Made by a program: the position numbers and the translations under genes. DNA of 64,000 nt from Prorocentrum cordatum (Eukaryota; Sar; Dinophyceae; Prorocentrales; Prorocentraceae). The stretch's first letter is position 1; each line of letters starts with the position of its first letter. Shown here piece by piece: positions 1-11,737 of this stretch. Where the stretch lies: positions 387,501-451,500 of the forward strand of contig CAUYUJ010012758.1 in the NCBI GenBank assembly GCA_963575745.1, written 5' to 3'. The notes beneath the pieces are model-generated. The model was not told where the DNA came from. It saw nothing but the letters and a program-made list of their open reading frames with translations, and made no database searches.

Positions 1-1699
1 CCAGAGGAGGAGGTGCCCGCTTCCCCGCTCAGGCCGCGGCAGCGTCCGCGGCCAAGACCGACGAGCCCGCCGCAGCGTGAGTGTCGCCGCGCGGCGCGCG
101 CGCGACGCGGGCAAAGGCCGTCCGTTCCCTGGGGCGGCGGCTACCAGCAGGCCCGGCGAGCACCGGGGCCTCGGCCGAGGTTGGGCCGATCCTCCTCGAT
201 CCCGGAGCCCCTCGAGTCGTGAAAAATCACGGCCTTGATAGGGCCACACGAGACCACACGAGAGGGGAGGGGTCGGGCGGGGCTAGGACGAGGATAATTC
301 CGTTCCAGAGCGTTCCGGAACGCTCTGAGAAGGCCGTGGCGCCAGATACATCCTGCAGAGCCGCAGGGTCTCAGAGATTCTCGATTCTATCCTTACCCGA
401 TGTTACCCTCGTCCTGGTTTCGTCGGAGGGGGGGGGCATCCACCCCCCCCATCGCCCATGCATCGCCGAGCGGGGCTGGTGCCCCCCACCCCACCCAGGA
501 GCGAGGAGCGTGCGGTTTCGCCGTCGGGGGCCTGTCGCCGACCTGTCGGCGCTGCATCGCCGGTTCCCTTCGTCGGGGTCTGGGACCCAGCCGGTGGTGG
601 GGAGAGCGCCTCGCGCGGCGGCGCCCAGCAGACCAGCCACAGCTGCAGGGAGCTGTGGTCCCCGACCCCGGGGGGACCCACTGGAGTCGGCGCTGTTGAC
701 AGATGAGCGAACCGAAGACATGTCGCCCCTACAGCACACCGCACCCCGCGCCCTGGCTTTGCGATTGAGAGATGTCGCGCGCGGCAAGGGGCGACAGAAA
801 GTATGGCGCGCCCCTCCGCTGCGCGCGTCCGTTTTCAGTTCTAAGGCATTTCTGGAGCTTGCCGAGGCCCCCGAGTTAGTGGTGCAAGCACTTTTCCGTC
901 ATCCGCATCGCCCTCGGGAAATCGTAGATTCGATGGGCCTTCTCGAAGGGGATCAGTTGCCATGAAGGGCAGGGGTCCTGAGGGAGTCGGGTCACGGACC
1001 ACTTAGACTTTCCCCCAGCATCAGTTCCTCGTCTTGAGCCGTACAGTCGAGCATCTGCTTAAGAAGCCTCCTCCCGAAAAGGTGGGCCAGCGTGTCTTAA
1101 CCAATTTGCCTGACAGATGGCCAGTTTCTTGAGCACGTTCGCCCTTCCAGCGCTAAGGAACAGAAGTTGGCCCAGGCTTGTTTTGAGAAACTTTCGGGAA
1201 GCTGGCCCAGGTGTCTGAAATGGTGATTTTCTTGATCGCATTTTCGGCTGTACTTTGACGGCCCGAGGGGCGCGAACACGGCGAAAGATCCGAGTGTCCT
1301 CTTCTCTCCATCCAGGACCCGCTGCCTCCACGCAGACAGGGCCCACAGCTCTCCATCCCTCGGCCGCGCGCAGGAGAGGCCCTTCGTCCGAGAGACCTCT
1401 GGTGCGCGGCCTCCGAAAGAAATACGTTAACGAGTTCGCCGAAGGCGAAGAGCTCACTGAAGGCATGAGCAGTCGTGGAAGGCAACACAGCTGCCACTGA
1501 GGGCCAAAATCGTCGCACCCAAACTTGCCTCACTGAAGGCAGACACGTGTGTCTTCTGAATATGCTGCCTTCCGATGTTTTTGTTTGCCTTCAGCGGCGC
1601 CAAGCCCAATGCACGCGGGCCGCCACTGCCGCACCGCACGAAATGACACGGCAGGCCGCGCACCAAAGGCCACCCCCCTGCTTGGGGCTGCTCCCCGCG
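1..1699. other. GC-rich stretch without a recognisable gene
   Basis: Nothing here can be assigned with confidence. The first 80 bases, read from position 3, give an Ala-rich tail ending AKTDEPAAA and a TGA at 78-80, which could be the 3' end of a gene lying to the left, but it is too short to judge. A plus-strand frame at 81-965 is open, yet its composition (Arg, Pro, Gly, Ser) and the open frames on the opposite strand suggest chance in GC-rich DNA. A fragment near 219-240 (GTGAAAAATCACG) resembles the dispersed family seen at 24462 and 56015. Confidence 0.4.
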
Positions 1700-1880
1700 T
1701 GCGGCCGCACTCGCTTGCGCGGACGGGTGACCCTTGGCCAGAGTGACCCATGGTGCGGGCCCACGGAGTCCCCCCAGCAATGGCTGGCGCGCTTGGAGTT
1801 GGCCTCCCCGCGGCCCCCATGAAGTCGCGCACCGAAGGTCTCCCCTGCCTGGGATCACTCTTGCGTGCAGCCGACGACCG
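1700..1880 (+). mobile_element. MITE-like element, copy A
   Basis: About 180 bp bounded by imperfect inverted repeats. The left part reads GGGTGACCCTTGGCCAGAGT and continues to GGTGCGGG. The right part carries GCGCACCGAAGG and ends in GTGCAGCCGAC. The same left, middle and right blocks recur at 35502-35670 and 35871-36057. No coding capacity. This copy is the most diverged of the three. Confidence 0.6.
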
Positions 1881-2070
1881 CCGTAGCATGGTCGGAGATT
1901 TTCGGCCGCGCGGCCTTCCAGGCCTGCGTGCTGCCCTGACGTCCGGGGGGCAGGTCGGGGGACGCCAGCTGGCCGCCCGCGCCGATCCTGGCCGGGCCGA
2001 TCCCAGGCCCAGGATCGGTGCAGGTGCTTCCCTGGCCGAGCCCGGCGGGCGCCAACGTCGAAGAAGCAGG

Positions 2071-2335
2071 TCGGATATTCGGAGGTCCGCGCTGACGTCT
2101 CGGATCGAGGCTGGACACCCTTGGCGGCTCCTCCAGAGAGAGCGGACCTTAGCCCCGCCGCCGGGCCCATTCCTCGATACGTGGGCGCCTCCCGGCGCCG
2201 GGAGGCGTTGGGAAAATCAGCTACGCGAGCTGATTCTCAAACCCCCCCTTTGCTATCCCCCCCTTTCGCCCGGCCCGAGATGGGGGTCCAGCACCGATCC
2301 CGGTAATCCGCGCGGACCTCGAAAAGTGTGTACGC
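2071..2335. mobile_element. Short inverted-repeat element, long copy
   Basis: The left arm (2078-2106) contains AGGTCCGCGCTGACG...GGATC. The right arm (2296-2326) read in reverse complement contains AGGTCCGCGCGGATTA...GGATC. The arms are about 30 bp, roughly three quarters identical, and enclose about 200 bp of unrelated DNA. A shorter element with matching arms lies at 17573-17703. Non-coding; a MITE-like or hairpin element is the simplest reading. Confidence 0.4.
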
Positions 2336-2794
2336 TGATACAGCTCTGTTCTGATGCACCGATCCTGGGCCCACCCAGACCTCCGAGGTCGCGCACTCTG
2401 GACAGCGTGGCTCCCCAGATGTCTGGACGACTTCCCCAGGACCGGCTTTTCATCCGAGTCATCTTGTTGACAGCCCTGGAGGCCGGTGAGGGTGCCCCGG
2501 AGACAGAAGCTTGCTCGACACCTTCCACCGTGGATTGTGCGTCGCAGCAAGAGGAGGCCTGCGCAGGATGGGCTTGACCAGGATCGGCGAGGGGGTCAGC
2601 GGGCGTCCCCCGAACAGGGGCCGCCCCGAGCGTGGGCGAGGCTCTGCAGATAGGTGCCCCCGAGGGCTTTCTGAGCGGCGCGAGCCGTGCGCTTGCCGCA
2701 CGCGCGCCGCGGCAACCAGCCCCGCCTCACTCGAGGGGGTGGGCCTGGTCACAGGGGGGCAGGACGAGGAGGATCTGTGGCAAGAGTTTGTCCG

Positions 2795-2870
2795 TAACCA
2801 TCGCCTGGGGGGGGTCGATATTCGGGGACCTCGGCAGCCGGTGGATATGGATGTTTTCGGGCCCTGACGG
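2795..2870 (+). repeat. Dispersed 75-bp repeat, copy 1
   Basis: The block GTAACCATCGCCTGGGG followed by GGGGACCTCGGCAGCCGGTG and ATATGGATG is found again at 55268-55345 in the same orientation, and at 9938-10013 in reverse complement. No coding capacity. The rest of 2336-2934 holds no recognised gene. Confidence 0.6.
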
Positions 2871-2934
2871 GGGAAAGGGAATAACAAATACCCCAAAAAG
2901 CAATTGTGCGATCCAACGTGGGCACGAAACAGTG

Positions 2935-3362
2935 TGCTTCTAGCAGTCTACGTTGTGAAATATATGTTGTGCAATACATGTGGTGCAATGCATGTGGTAC
3001 AATCGATGTGGTGCCATATATGCGGTGCATTCGATGTTGTGCAATATAGGTTGCACAATCGATGTTGCGAACATATATGCGACCATGTAAGTCGTGCAAC
3101 CTATGCGGTGCAATATGTATGATGCAGCTTGTGGTGAGCAATAGATGTGGAGCAATATATGTGGTGCACTAGGTGGTGTGCACTATGTGTTGTGCGATAT
3201 ACGCTGTGCACCATACGGTGTGCAACCCTTATTGAGCAATCTATGTGGTGCAACATATGTGGCGCATAATCGATGATGTGGAGCCATATAATCTATGTGG
3301 TGCAGCCTATGCTGGGCAATCTATGTGGTACAATATATGTAGTGCAACCTACGCGGTACAGT
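2935..3362 (+). repeat. Short-period array of (TATGTGGTGCAATA)-type units
   Basis: Degenerate units of about 15-17 bp built on TGTGGTGCAATATATG. The same unit in reverse complement (TTGCACCACATA) forms arrays at 13325-13545, 45560-45670 and 47070-47290. It can fold on itself because TGCA, ATAT and CATG are palindromic. No gene. Confidence 0.8.
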
Positions 3363-3590
3363 CCTCGTTGCGGCGACGAGGCGGCGACGGAGCGGCGACG
3401 GCGGCAACGCAACAAGGCGGCGGACCCGACAAACGAGCCCAGACGACGGGCGGCGACGAGGCGGCGACGTGGCGGCGACGGTGGCAACAAGGCAGCGGAC
3501 CCGACAGATGAGCCCAAACGACGGGCGGCGACGGTGCGGCGACGGCGGCAACAAGGCGGTGGACCTGACAAACCAGCCCAGCTCGTTAGA
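3363..3590 (+). repeat. 74-bp tandem repeat, 3 copies, GGCGACGG-rich
   Basis: Three copies of a unit of roughly 70-75 bp containing GGCGGCGACG...GGCAACAAGGCGGCGGACC and GACGGGCGGCGACG. A related array in the opposite sense (CGTCGCCGCC...) is at 41488-41635. It sits directly against the left module of the first composite satellite element. Confidence 0.7.
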
Positions 3591-3594
3591 AGAA

Positions 3595-5492
3595 TAGCCT
3601 GGCGAAAGACCCAAGCAGTTGCAGTTGTGGGAACCGCAGTTGTAAATACATTATTCGGTGGAGCCGCCTGTGGGGCCACGAAACGTGTTAGTCGTGTGCC
3701 GAATTGAGCGGGGGGTCATGCGGGCCCTGCCATTGGAGCCTTCGGTGGAGCTCCCTATGGGGCCACGGAACGTGTGAGTGGTGTGCCGAAATGGGTGGTG
3801 GCGAGGCATGCGGGCCCTGCCACTGAAGCCTTCGGTGGAGCTCCCTATGTGGCCACGAAACGCGTGAGGGGTTTCCCGAAACTCGTTGTGGGGAGGCACG
3901 CGGGCCATGCAATCGGGGTATCCGGTCGAGCTCCCTATGGAGCCACGAAATGTGTGAGGGGTGTGCCGAATTTGGTGGTGAGGACGCATGCGGGCCTTGC
4001 AACTGAGGCCTTCGGTGGAGCTCCATATGGGGCCACGAAACGTGCGAGGGGTGTGCCGAGATGGGTGGTGGCGCGGCATCCGTGCCCTTCCACTGAGGCC
4101 TTCGGTTGAGCTCCTTATGTGTGCCGAAATGGGTGGTGGGGCGGCATGCGGGCCCTGCCATTGGGGCCTTCGGTGGAACCCCCTAGGGGCCACGAAACGT
4201 ACGATGGGTGTGCGGAATTGATGGGGAAGCATGCGGGCCATGCCACTGAGGCCTTCGGTGGAGCTCCCCATGGGGCCACGAAACGTGTAAAAGGTGTGCC
4301 GACCTGGGTGTGGCGGACGCATGCGGGCGGTGGAATTGGGACCTCCGATGGCGGCCCCCTATGCGCCCCCTTATGGGGTGTACTGAAATTGGTGTGGCGG
4401 ACGCATGCGGGCGGTGGCATTGGTGCTTTCGACGAAGCTCCCTATGGGGCCACGAAACGTGTGAGGGGTGTACTGAAATTGGTGTGGCGGACGCATGCGG
4501 ACGGTGGCATTGGGGCCTTCGGTGGAGCTCCTTTTGGGACCACGAACCGTGTGAGGGGTGATGGGTGCGGCGGACGCATGCGGGCAGTGGCATTGGGGCC
4601 TTCCGTTGCGCTCATTGTGGGGCCACGAAACGTGTGAGGGTTGTGCCGAAATGGGTGTGGCGGGCTCATGCTGGCGGTGGCACTGAGGCCTTCGGTGGAG
4701 CTCCCCATGAGGCCACGAAACGTGTAAGGCGTGTTCCGACATGTGTGGCGGACGCACGCGGGCGATGATATTGGGGCCTTCGGTAGAGCTCCCATGGAGA
4801 CACGAACCGTGTGAGGGGTGCGCCGACATGGGTGTGGCGGACGCATGCCGGCGGTGGCATTGGAGCATTCGGTGGCGCCCCCGTATGGGGTCTCAACGTG
4901 TGAGGGGTGCGCCGACGTGTGTGGCGGACGCATGCGGGCGGTGGCATTGGTGCCTTCGACGGAGCTCCCTATGGGGACACGAACCGTTTGAGGGGTGCGC
5001 CGACATGGGTGTGGCGGACGCATGCCGGCGGTGGCATTGGAGCATTCGGTGGCGCCCCCGTATGGGGTCACAACGTGTGAGGGGTGCGCCGACGTGTGTG
5101 GCGGACGGATGCGGGCGGTGGCATTGGTGCTTTCGACGAAGCTCCCTATGGGGCCACGAAACGTGTGAGGGGTGTACTGAAATTGGTGTGGCGGACGGAT
5201 GCGGTCGGTGGCATTGGAGCCTTCGGTGGCGCCACCTTATGGGGTCTTGCAACGTGTGAGGGGTGTGCTGACATGGGTGGTGAGGAGGCATGCGGGCTTT
5301 GCCATTGAGGCCTTCGGTGGAGCTCCCTGTTGGGCCACGAAACGCGTGAGTGGTGTGCCGAAATGGTGGGCATGCGGAGGGCAGAGGCACGGATGGGAGA
5401 AGAGAGGAGGGGGAGGAGGAGAGGAGGCGGGAGACGCGGGGCGTTGTCTCTTCAAAACGAGGGCCCGACACCACAGGATGGTCGGGAATCAA
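3595..5492 (+). mobile_element. Composite satellite element, copy 1
   Basis: The left module at 3595-3640 (TAGCCTGGCGAAAGACCCAA) is followed by about twenty diverged units of a roughly 85-95-bp satellite. Each unit carries the core GGAGCTCCCTATGGGGCCAC, then GAAACGTGTGAGGGGTGT. Next comes GGGAGAAGAGAGGAGGGGGA-type purine DNA, then the right module at 5455-5492 (TTCAAAACGAGGGCCCGACA ... CACAGGATGGTCGGGAA). The same order of parts occurs at 14730, 16300 and 30061. This copy is the longest and most diverged, so probably the oldest. Open frames across it are by-products of unit lengths divisible by three. Confidence 0.75.
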
Positions 5493-5527
5493 TCAGGTCC
5501 CCTTACGTGCAAGCACTGCTTGTTGTG

Positions 5528-5609
5528 AATGTATATGAGGATGGTGATGGTGATGGCGATGTTGACGACGACGATGACGTTAATGTTGATGCTGATGCTG
5601 ATGTTGTTC

Positions 5610-5651
<42 letters not shown>

Positions 5652-6217
5652 GTGATGGTGATGGTGATGGTGATGATGATGATGATGCATGTTGATGGTG
5701 ATGCTGATGATGATGACGACGACGATGGTGATGATGATGATGATGGTGGGTGGTGATGGTGTTGCTACTGTTGCCGATGCTGGTGCTGATAGTGATGGCG
5801 ATGATGCTGACGATGGTGATGATGATGATGATGTTGATGCTGCTGGTGATGATGATGATGGTGGTGATGATGATGTCGATGTTGATGCCGATGATGCTGA
5901 TGATGATGATGATGGCGGCGATGGTGATGATGATGATGATGGTGGTGGTGGTGATGATGTTGATAGTGATGATAATGACGATGTTGATGATGATAATGGT
6001 GACGATGATTATGGTGATGATGGTGGTGATGCTGCTGATGACGGCGGTCAAGGTAATGATGATGATCGTGGTGATGTTGATGATGGTGGTGGTGATGATG
6101 ATGATGTTGATGATGATGGTGGTGAACATTATGATGATGATAATGATGGTGGTGGTTGTAGTGGTGGCATTGATGATGATGATGATGATGGTGATGGTGA
6201 TGATGATGATGATTTGA
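5528..6217 (+). repeat. (GAT/GGT)n microsatellite field
   Basis: About 690 bp of GATGATGGTGATG-type triplets. Both strands are open in several frames (poly-Asp, poly-Met/Val, poly-Ile), which is expected from the triplet composition and is not evidence of a gene. Confidence 0.9.
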
Positions 6218-6229
6218 GGATTCCTCATG

Positions 6230-6770
6230 GGGCTCATCGCGGCCGTCTTGGGGCTGTCTTGGCCTCCTGAGAGGCAGTCCTGGGATTCATTTGGGTCCGT
6301 TGTGGGGCCTTCTTACGCCGTCTTGAGGCTCTCTTGAGCAGTTTTGTGGCGCTCTTGGCCGTATGGTGAGTGTCTGGGGGCAGCCATGGGCCGTCGAAAG
6401 CCTCGTAAGGCAGTCGTTGGTCCCACGGAAGGCCCTCTTGGGCCGTTTTGGGACCGTCTTAGATGCCTTTTGGGCCATCACGGGGTCCGATTGGGCAATC
6501 ATGGAACCCTCTTGGGAACCTCTTGGGCCGTCTCGGGGCCATCGTGGAGGCCTCTCGGGTCGTCTTGAGCTGACGGAAGCCCGAAAAGGCGAGGAGGAAA
6601 ACATTCAAGCATTCAATGGAACACAATGATGTGGTTTCTTCGGGCCCTGCTGGAGGTCCTCTTGTGGCCCTGATGGAGGCATTTTGGGCCGTCTTGAGGC
6701 TATGCTCGGCCGCTTCGGGGCCATCTTGGGCCGTCTACGAGGTATCTTGGGCCACCGTGATTTCCTTAGT
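6230..6770 (+). repeat. GGGCCGTCTTGG-family low-complexity repeat, copy 1
   Basis: Degenerate repetition of blocks such as TTGGGGCCGTCTTGGGGCC and CTCTTGGGCCGT. The family recurs at 13745, 18770, 33190 and 43935 (same sense) and at 36720 (opposite sense). Frames through it read Trp/Gly/Leu/Ser repeats. Known protein homology: none recognised. Confidence 0.75.
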
Positions 6771-7266
6771 TGCCTGCATGAGCCGTCGTGGAAGCTCGGG
6801 ACGCGGGCATATCGTTGTGTCACGAGCAGTCGTGGCCTCGGGAGCAGATCCATCTTTTTTCAAAAGGTCGTGGCCTTATATACTGACTGAGTGCGCAGCG
6901 ACTTGACGCGCCTTCAGACAGGGCTGGCAAACACGGGGCTGGAGGCCCCTCTACCCCAGGTTTGCTCCCAACTTGTCGGGAGCGTTCTGCCGAGATCCGA
7001 GGCGTGGAGCATGAGCTACTGGGCGCCGGAAGTCGGGCACCGATTCTAGCAAGGGGGAAGGTGCGAATCGCCGGGGATGTCAGAAAATATGCCCGAGCGC
7101 GCCGCGCCTGCCATACGGCCCCCAAGGTAGACGACCCAGATAAGCAAATGCAGCAGTGGGCAGAGGAGGGAACGACAGCTGGGGACCGGGATGAACCCGG
7201 AGCCGGGGGAGTGAGGGCGGGGGAGTGCACGCCGCCAGATGCGGATAGAGGAGGAGGATCCCCTTT
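6771..7266. other. Unassigned spacer
   Basis: No gene, RNA or repeat recognised. Open frames are short and without a convincing codon pattern. Confidence 0.5.
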
Positions 7267-8716
7267 ATAATACAGAAACCCTACCAGGCAGCACTTGGCA
7301 TTTTACGACGCATCAACGCGCCAGGGGGGCACAGTTGCTGACATACACCTACATTTGTATATATGTATATGTATTACACCTGAGAAAATCAAATCAGTGG
7401 ATGATTTCAAAATTGATACTATGGGTCTTGAGATCGATTGTGAGATCGATAATGAGATCGATAGTGTAATCGATGGTGAGGACGATTGTAAGGTCGATCG
7501 TGAGACCGAGAGTGAAATCGACTTTATGATATCGATAGTGAGATCGATCTCGAGAGCGCTCATGCTATCTCTAATGAGATCGATGGTGAGATCGATAGAG
7601 AAGTGGGTAATGAGATCGATGGTGAAACCGATCGATAAGAAGATCGACCAGGAACCCGAAAACCCGGGAACCTCGCCGCCTTCCGAAATCGGCCTGGAAC
7701 CGGGAACCCAGGAACCCGGGAACCCAGCCTGCCACCAAAATCGGCGGGGAATTTTCGCCAAATCCTTCAATTTTCGCGAGGACCCTTCCAGTGCAAGCAC
7801 AGATTGGGGAAAATATATAAATATACAAATACATACAGACAGACAGAAAAACAGAGATGCAGGCAGGCAGGCAGACAGACTGGCAGAGAGACAGACCAGA
7901 CAGACAGACAGACAGACAGATAGACAGACACATACATGCATACGTACGTACATGCATACGTGCATGCATGCATACATACGTAGATGTGTACATGCGCGCA
8001 TGCATACATGCATGCTTGCATGCATACATACATATATGCATGCATAAATTCATGCATGCATGCACACCTACATAAATGCATGCATAGATACATAATTGCA
8101 TGCATGCATATATGCATACATGTTTGCATATATACATGCATGCATGCGTACAGACATGCATACAGGCATGCATACAGACCTGCATATCTACCCATATACC
8201 TACCGACAGACCTACATGCATACATACATACATGCACATATGCATACATACATGCATGCATGCGTGCATGCGTACAGACATGCAAACATGCACACTTACC
8301 TACCCGCCGACCTACCGACAGACCTACATACACACATACATACACACATACATGTATACATACATGCGTGCATGCATGCGTAAAGGCATGCATGCATGCA
8401 TACAAACCTACAGACCTACCCACCGACCTACTGGCAGACCTACATACATACATGCATGCATACACACATGCATACATGCATACACGTATGCATACAAACA
8501 TGCATCCATGAATGCCTACAGACATGCATACATGCATACATACCGACATACCTGCCTACTTACGTGCCGACATACCTACATACATACATACACACATGCA
8601 TACGCACCTGCATATCTACATGCATACATGCATGCATGCGTACATACATACAGACACACATGCATACATGCGTACATAGTTACATGCATGCATGCATACC
8701 TGAACTCATATATGCA
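7267..8716 (+). repeat. Duplicated microsatellite block, copy 1
   Basis: Begins with a non-repetitive 105-bp anchor (7267-7375: CCCTACCAGGCAGCACTTGG ... TTTTACGACGCATCAACG). The anchor is followed by an ATCGAT-rich array, a CCCGGGAACC stretch, a (GACA)n run near 7885-7930 and a (TACATGCA)n field to 8716. The same anchor restarts at 8717, so the anchor, (GACA)n and (TACATGCA)n were duplicated together. No gene. Confidence 0.75.
7425..7640 (+). repeat. ATCGAT array (about 15-bp period)
   Basis: Units of GAGATCGATAGTGAGATCGA type, with many ATCGAT palindromes. It is inside the first duplicated block and missing from the second, so it arose, or was lost, after the duplication. Confidence 0.75.
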
Positions 8717-9932
8717 TACAGACCCTACCAGGCAGCACCTGGCAATGTACGACGCATTAACGCTCCAGGGGAGCAGGGTTGCGGACATGCATCGACACGT
8801 ATAGTTTATATGTATATGCATATATATACAGATGTACATACATGCATACATGCATACATACATATATGTGCTGTACATGTGTAAATATATGATTTATGTG
8901 TGTGCAAACATACAGACCGACAGACAGACAGGCAGACAGACAGGCAGGCAAGCAAGGAGACAGACAGACAGAAAGACAGAGACAGACCATACAGACAGAC
9001 AGACAGATTGACAGACAGACACATGCATACATGCATACATGCATGCATACATGTATGCATACATATATGCATGCATGCGTACATACATACCTACAAGCAT
9101 ACAGATAAGCGTGCACGCATACATACATGCATATACATGCATGCATGAATGCTCACCTATATACATACGTAGACACATGCATACATACATGTATGCATAC
9201 ATACGTGCATGCATGCGTACAGCCATGCCTACAAGCGTAGCTGCCTACACACCTACCAACTTATCTACCGACATACAATCATCTATGCATGCACACCTAC
9301 ATATATGCCTGCATACATACATACACACAACCGTACACGTGTGCATACATACATGGATGCATGCGTGCAGACATGCCTACAAGCATACCTACCTACACAC
9401 CTACCCACCTATCTACCGACATGCCTACATACATGCTTTCATACATACATGCTTACATACACACAGACATGCATGCACACATACAGGTATGCATACATAC
9501 ATGCATGCATGCATGCATACATGCGTACAGACATGCATACATTCATACATACCTACAGACCTGCACACCTACATATCGACATACATGCATACATTCACGT
9601 ATGCATACATGCATGCATCCATACATGCACGCATGCATAGAAACATGTATGCACACGTGCATGCATGCATGCGTGCAGACATGCCGACATGCATACATAC
9701 CTGCATACCTACCCACCTGTGTACCGGCAGACCTAAATACATACATGCATGCATGCATGCATGTGTATCGACATGCATACATGCATACATACCCACAGAT
9801 CTACATACCTACCGACAGACTTGCATACAGACATACAGACATGCATACATACATACACACACCTAAATACATGCATGCATATATGTGTGCATACATGCAT
9901 ACATGCATACATGCATGTGAATATAGATAGGC
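8717..9932 (+). repeat. Duplicated microsatellite block, copy 2
   Basis: The anchor at 8717-8820 (CCCTACCAGGCAGCACCTGG ... TGTACGACGCATTAACG) matches 7267-7375. It is followed by (GACA)n near 8918-9020 and a (TACATGCA)n field to about 9930. Reading frames of Met/His/Thr/Tyr/Cys are artefacts of the octamer. Confidence 0.75.
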
Positions 9933-9937
9933 ATACA

Positions 9938-10013
9938 TATAGGTCCACATTGATTTCCATATTCACCGCATGCCGAGGCCCCCACAGATCGATGCCCCAG
10001 GCGGTGGTTTGTG
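9938..10013 (-). repeat. Dispersed 75-bp repeat, inverted copy
   Basis: The reverse complement reads ACCACCGCCTGGGGCATCGA then GGGGGCCTCGGCATGCGGTG and ATATGG, matching 2795-2870 and 55268-55345. Confidence 0.55.
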
Positions 10014-10021
10014 AATAAATC

Positions 10022-10700
10022 CCCTCCTCGCAGAGGAGGCGACGGAGGAGGAGTAGGAGGAGGCGGCGGTGGCGGCGGCGGCGGCGGTGGAGGCGGAGGA
10101 GGCGGAGGAGGAGGTCAAGGCGGCAAGCGTGTGCGAGCACGCTCACGCAAGCGCGTGTGCTGAGAGCAGATGCCGCCGCTGCGACCGCTGGTGAGAGCAC
10201 ACGCTGATCCCCATCCAACGCCGAGGAGGAGGAGGAGGAGGAGGAGGAGGAGGAGGGATGAGGAGAAGGAGGAAAGCGGCCGCTTCGGAGGAAGGAAAGA
10301 AGGAAGGAAGGAAGGAAGGAAGGGAACGAGGGGGGGAAGAGGGAGGCAGGGAGAAGGGAGGAAGGAAGGGGAGGGAGAGGAGGGAGAGAGCTGTTTTGGA
10401 GGAAGGATGGGAGGAAGGGAAAAAAAAGAGGGGAAGGAGGAGGCATGGGTACGAGGAGGATGAGAGGGATGAGGGTGGGAGGGGGGCGTTTTGGAGGACG
10501 GGAGGGAGGGATGAGGAGGAGAAGGGACGATCGATTAGGTTACCAAAATAACCTAAAGCCCAGCGGACTTGTGACCTCGGAGGAGGTGGAGTAAGGGGGG
10601 CGTTTCGGAGGAGATAGAAGGAAGGAAGGAAGGGAGGGAGGGAGAGAGGGCAGGAGGGAGGAAGGAGGATGAATGGGAAGGAGAGGGAGGAGGAGCGCAC
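10022..10700 (+). repeat. Purine-rich (GGA/GGAAGG)n field
   Basis: GGAGGAGG, GGCGGCGG and GGAAGGAAGG tracts with interruptions. A long purine strand of this kind can form triplex or other non-B structure. A short unique interruption at 10520-10600 carries no gene. Confidence 0.85.
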
Positions 10701-10799
10701 ACTATGTTTCGGATACCGATTAATTGTTTCATAGGTCAGAATATGAAGCAAAGAAAGTCCAGGGGGGACGCGATGATGTAGGAGTGCTATATCAGAGGC

Positions 10800-11135
10800 G
10801 GTCCTCCTCCCTCCTCTTCTCTCTCTCCTCCCCCACCACCCCTTTCACCTTATCCCTCCACCACCGTCCCCTCCCCCCCTCCCCTTCTCCCCACTCCTCC
10901 CACTCCTCCCCCTCCTCCTCCTCCTCCTCCTCCTCCTCTCCTCCTCCTCCTCCTCCTCCTCCTCCTCCTCCTCCTCCTCCTCCTCCTCCAGTGTTTCCTC
11001 CGCCTCCTGCTCCTGCTCCTGCTCCTCCTCCTCCTCCTCCTCCTCCTCCTCCTCCTCCTCCTCCTCCTCCTCCTCCTCTGCCTCTTCCTCCTCCTCCTCC
11101 TCCTCCTCCTCCTCCTCCTCCTCCTCCTCCGTCAT
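10800..11135 (+). repeat. (CTC/CCT)n field
   Basis: Pyrimidine-rich mirror of the preceding purine field, almost pure CTCCTC. Together 10022-11135 form a purine block followed by a pyrimidine block, so the two halves are roughly complementary in inverted orientation. Confidence 0.9.
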
Positions 11136-11737
11136 CCTTGGCAACCGCAGGAGGAGGGGGAGGAGCAAGAGTTCAATCTCCAGGTTTCTTCAGGATGATG
11201 GTTGCTGACGAGGGGGTAGGCCTGCACGAGGTTTCTCTTGCAGCGGGGTGGACGACGAGATGCACGCCTTGCGCAAACTCCATCTTATGCGTTGTAACAG
11301 ACCTTCGGCTCCAGGGAAAATAGCTGTTCATCGGCTCCAGGGAAATAGCTTTTCATTCGTGCTCAACCCTAAAGTGGAAGGATGAGGATTCGAAGTAGTG
11401 GTCCTGGGGCACCTCAAAACCCCGTCAGTGTGCCCAGCTTGTCGATGTCACCACCCTGAGAAGCACGATGGTCGAAAGCGTCCGTCGTGGTGTGCACTCA
11501 AGGTCCGTATAATCCCAGGGCGAGACGAACGCGTGCGCGGGGGGGGTCTCAGCAACGCAGCTTGCAGTGGATCATGGGCAACGCTCAGGGGGCACAGGCT
11601 CAGGGCATAGTCCACCCCGCCCAGAGCGTGCTGATTCGCTATCGCGGGCCCATCGCCGATATATCGGCGATGTGCAGCCGATGACAAGTCGGAGTCTCCC
11701 CTCCCAATAAGCCGTTCCCCCTTGTCGTTCCCACTCA
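11136..11737. other. Unassigned spacer
   Basis: No gene recognised. A palindrome-rich spot at 11645-11675 (GGCCCATCGCCGATATATCGGCGATG) contains the perfect hairpin CATCGCCGATATATCGGCGATG. Nothing else stands out. Confidence 0.45.

Noticed and set aside
81-965. 294-codon open frame near the left end
   Set aside because: Competing open frames on both strands, Arg/Pro/Gly composition and no recognisable motif; likely chance in GC-rich DNA.
5528-6217. Poly-Asp, poly-Met and poly-Ile proteins
   Set aside because: Pure GAT/GGT triplet artefact, also at 27110-28095, 31185-31625 and 49985-50280.
10800-11135. Pro/Ser-rich or Glu-rich proteins in CTC/GGA fields
   Set aside because: Low-complexity triplet DNA; no unique sequence supports a gene.
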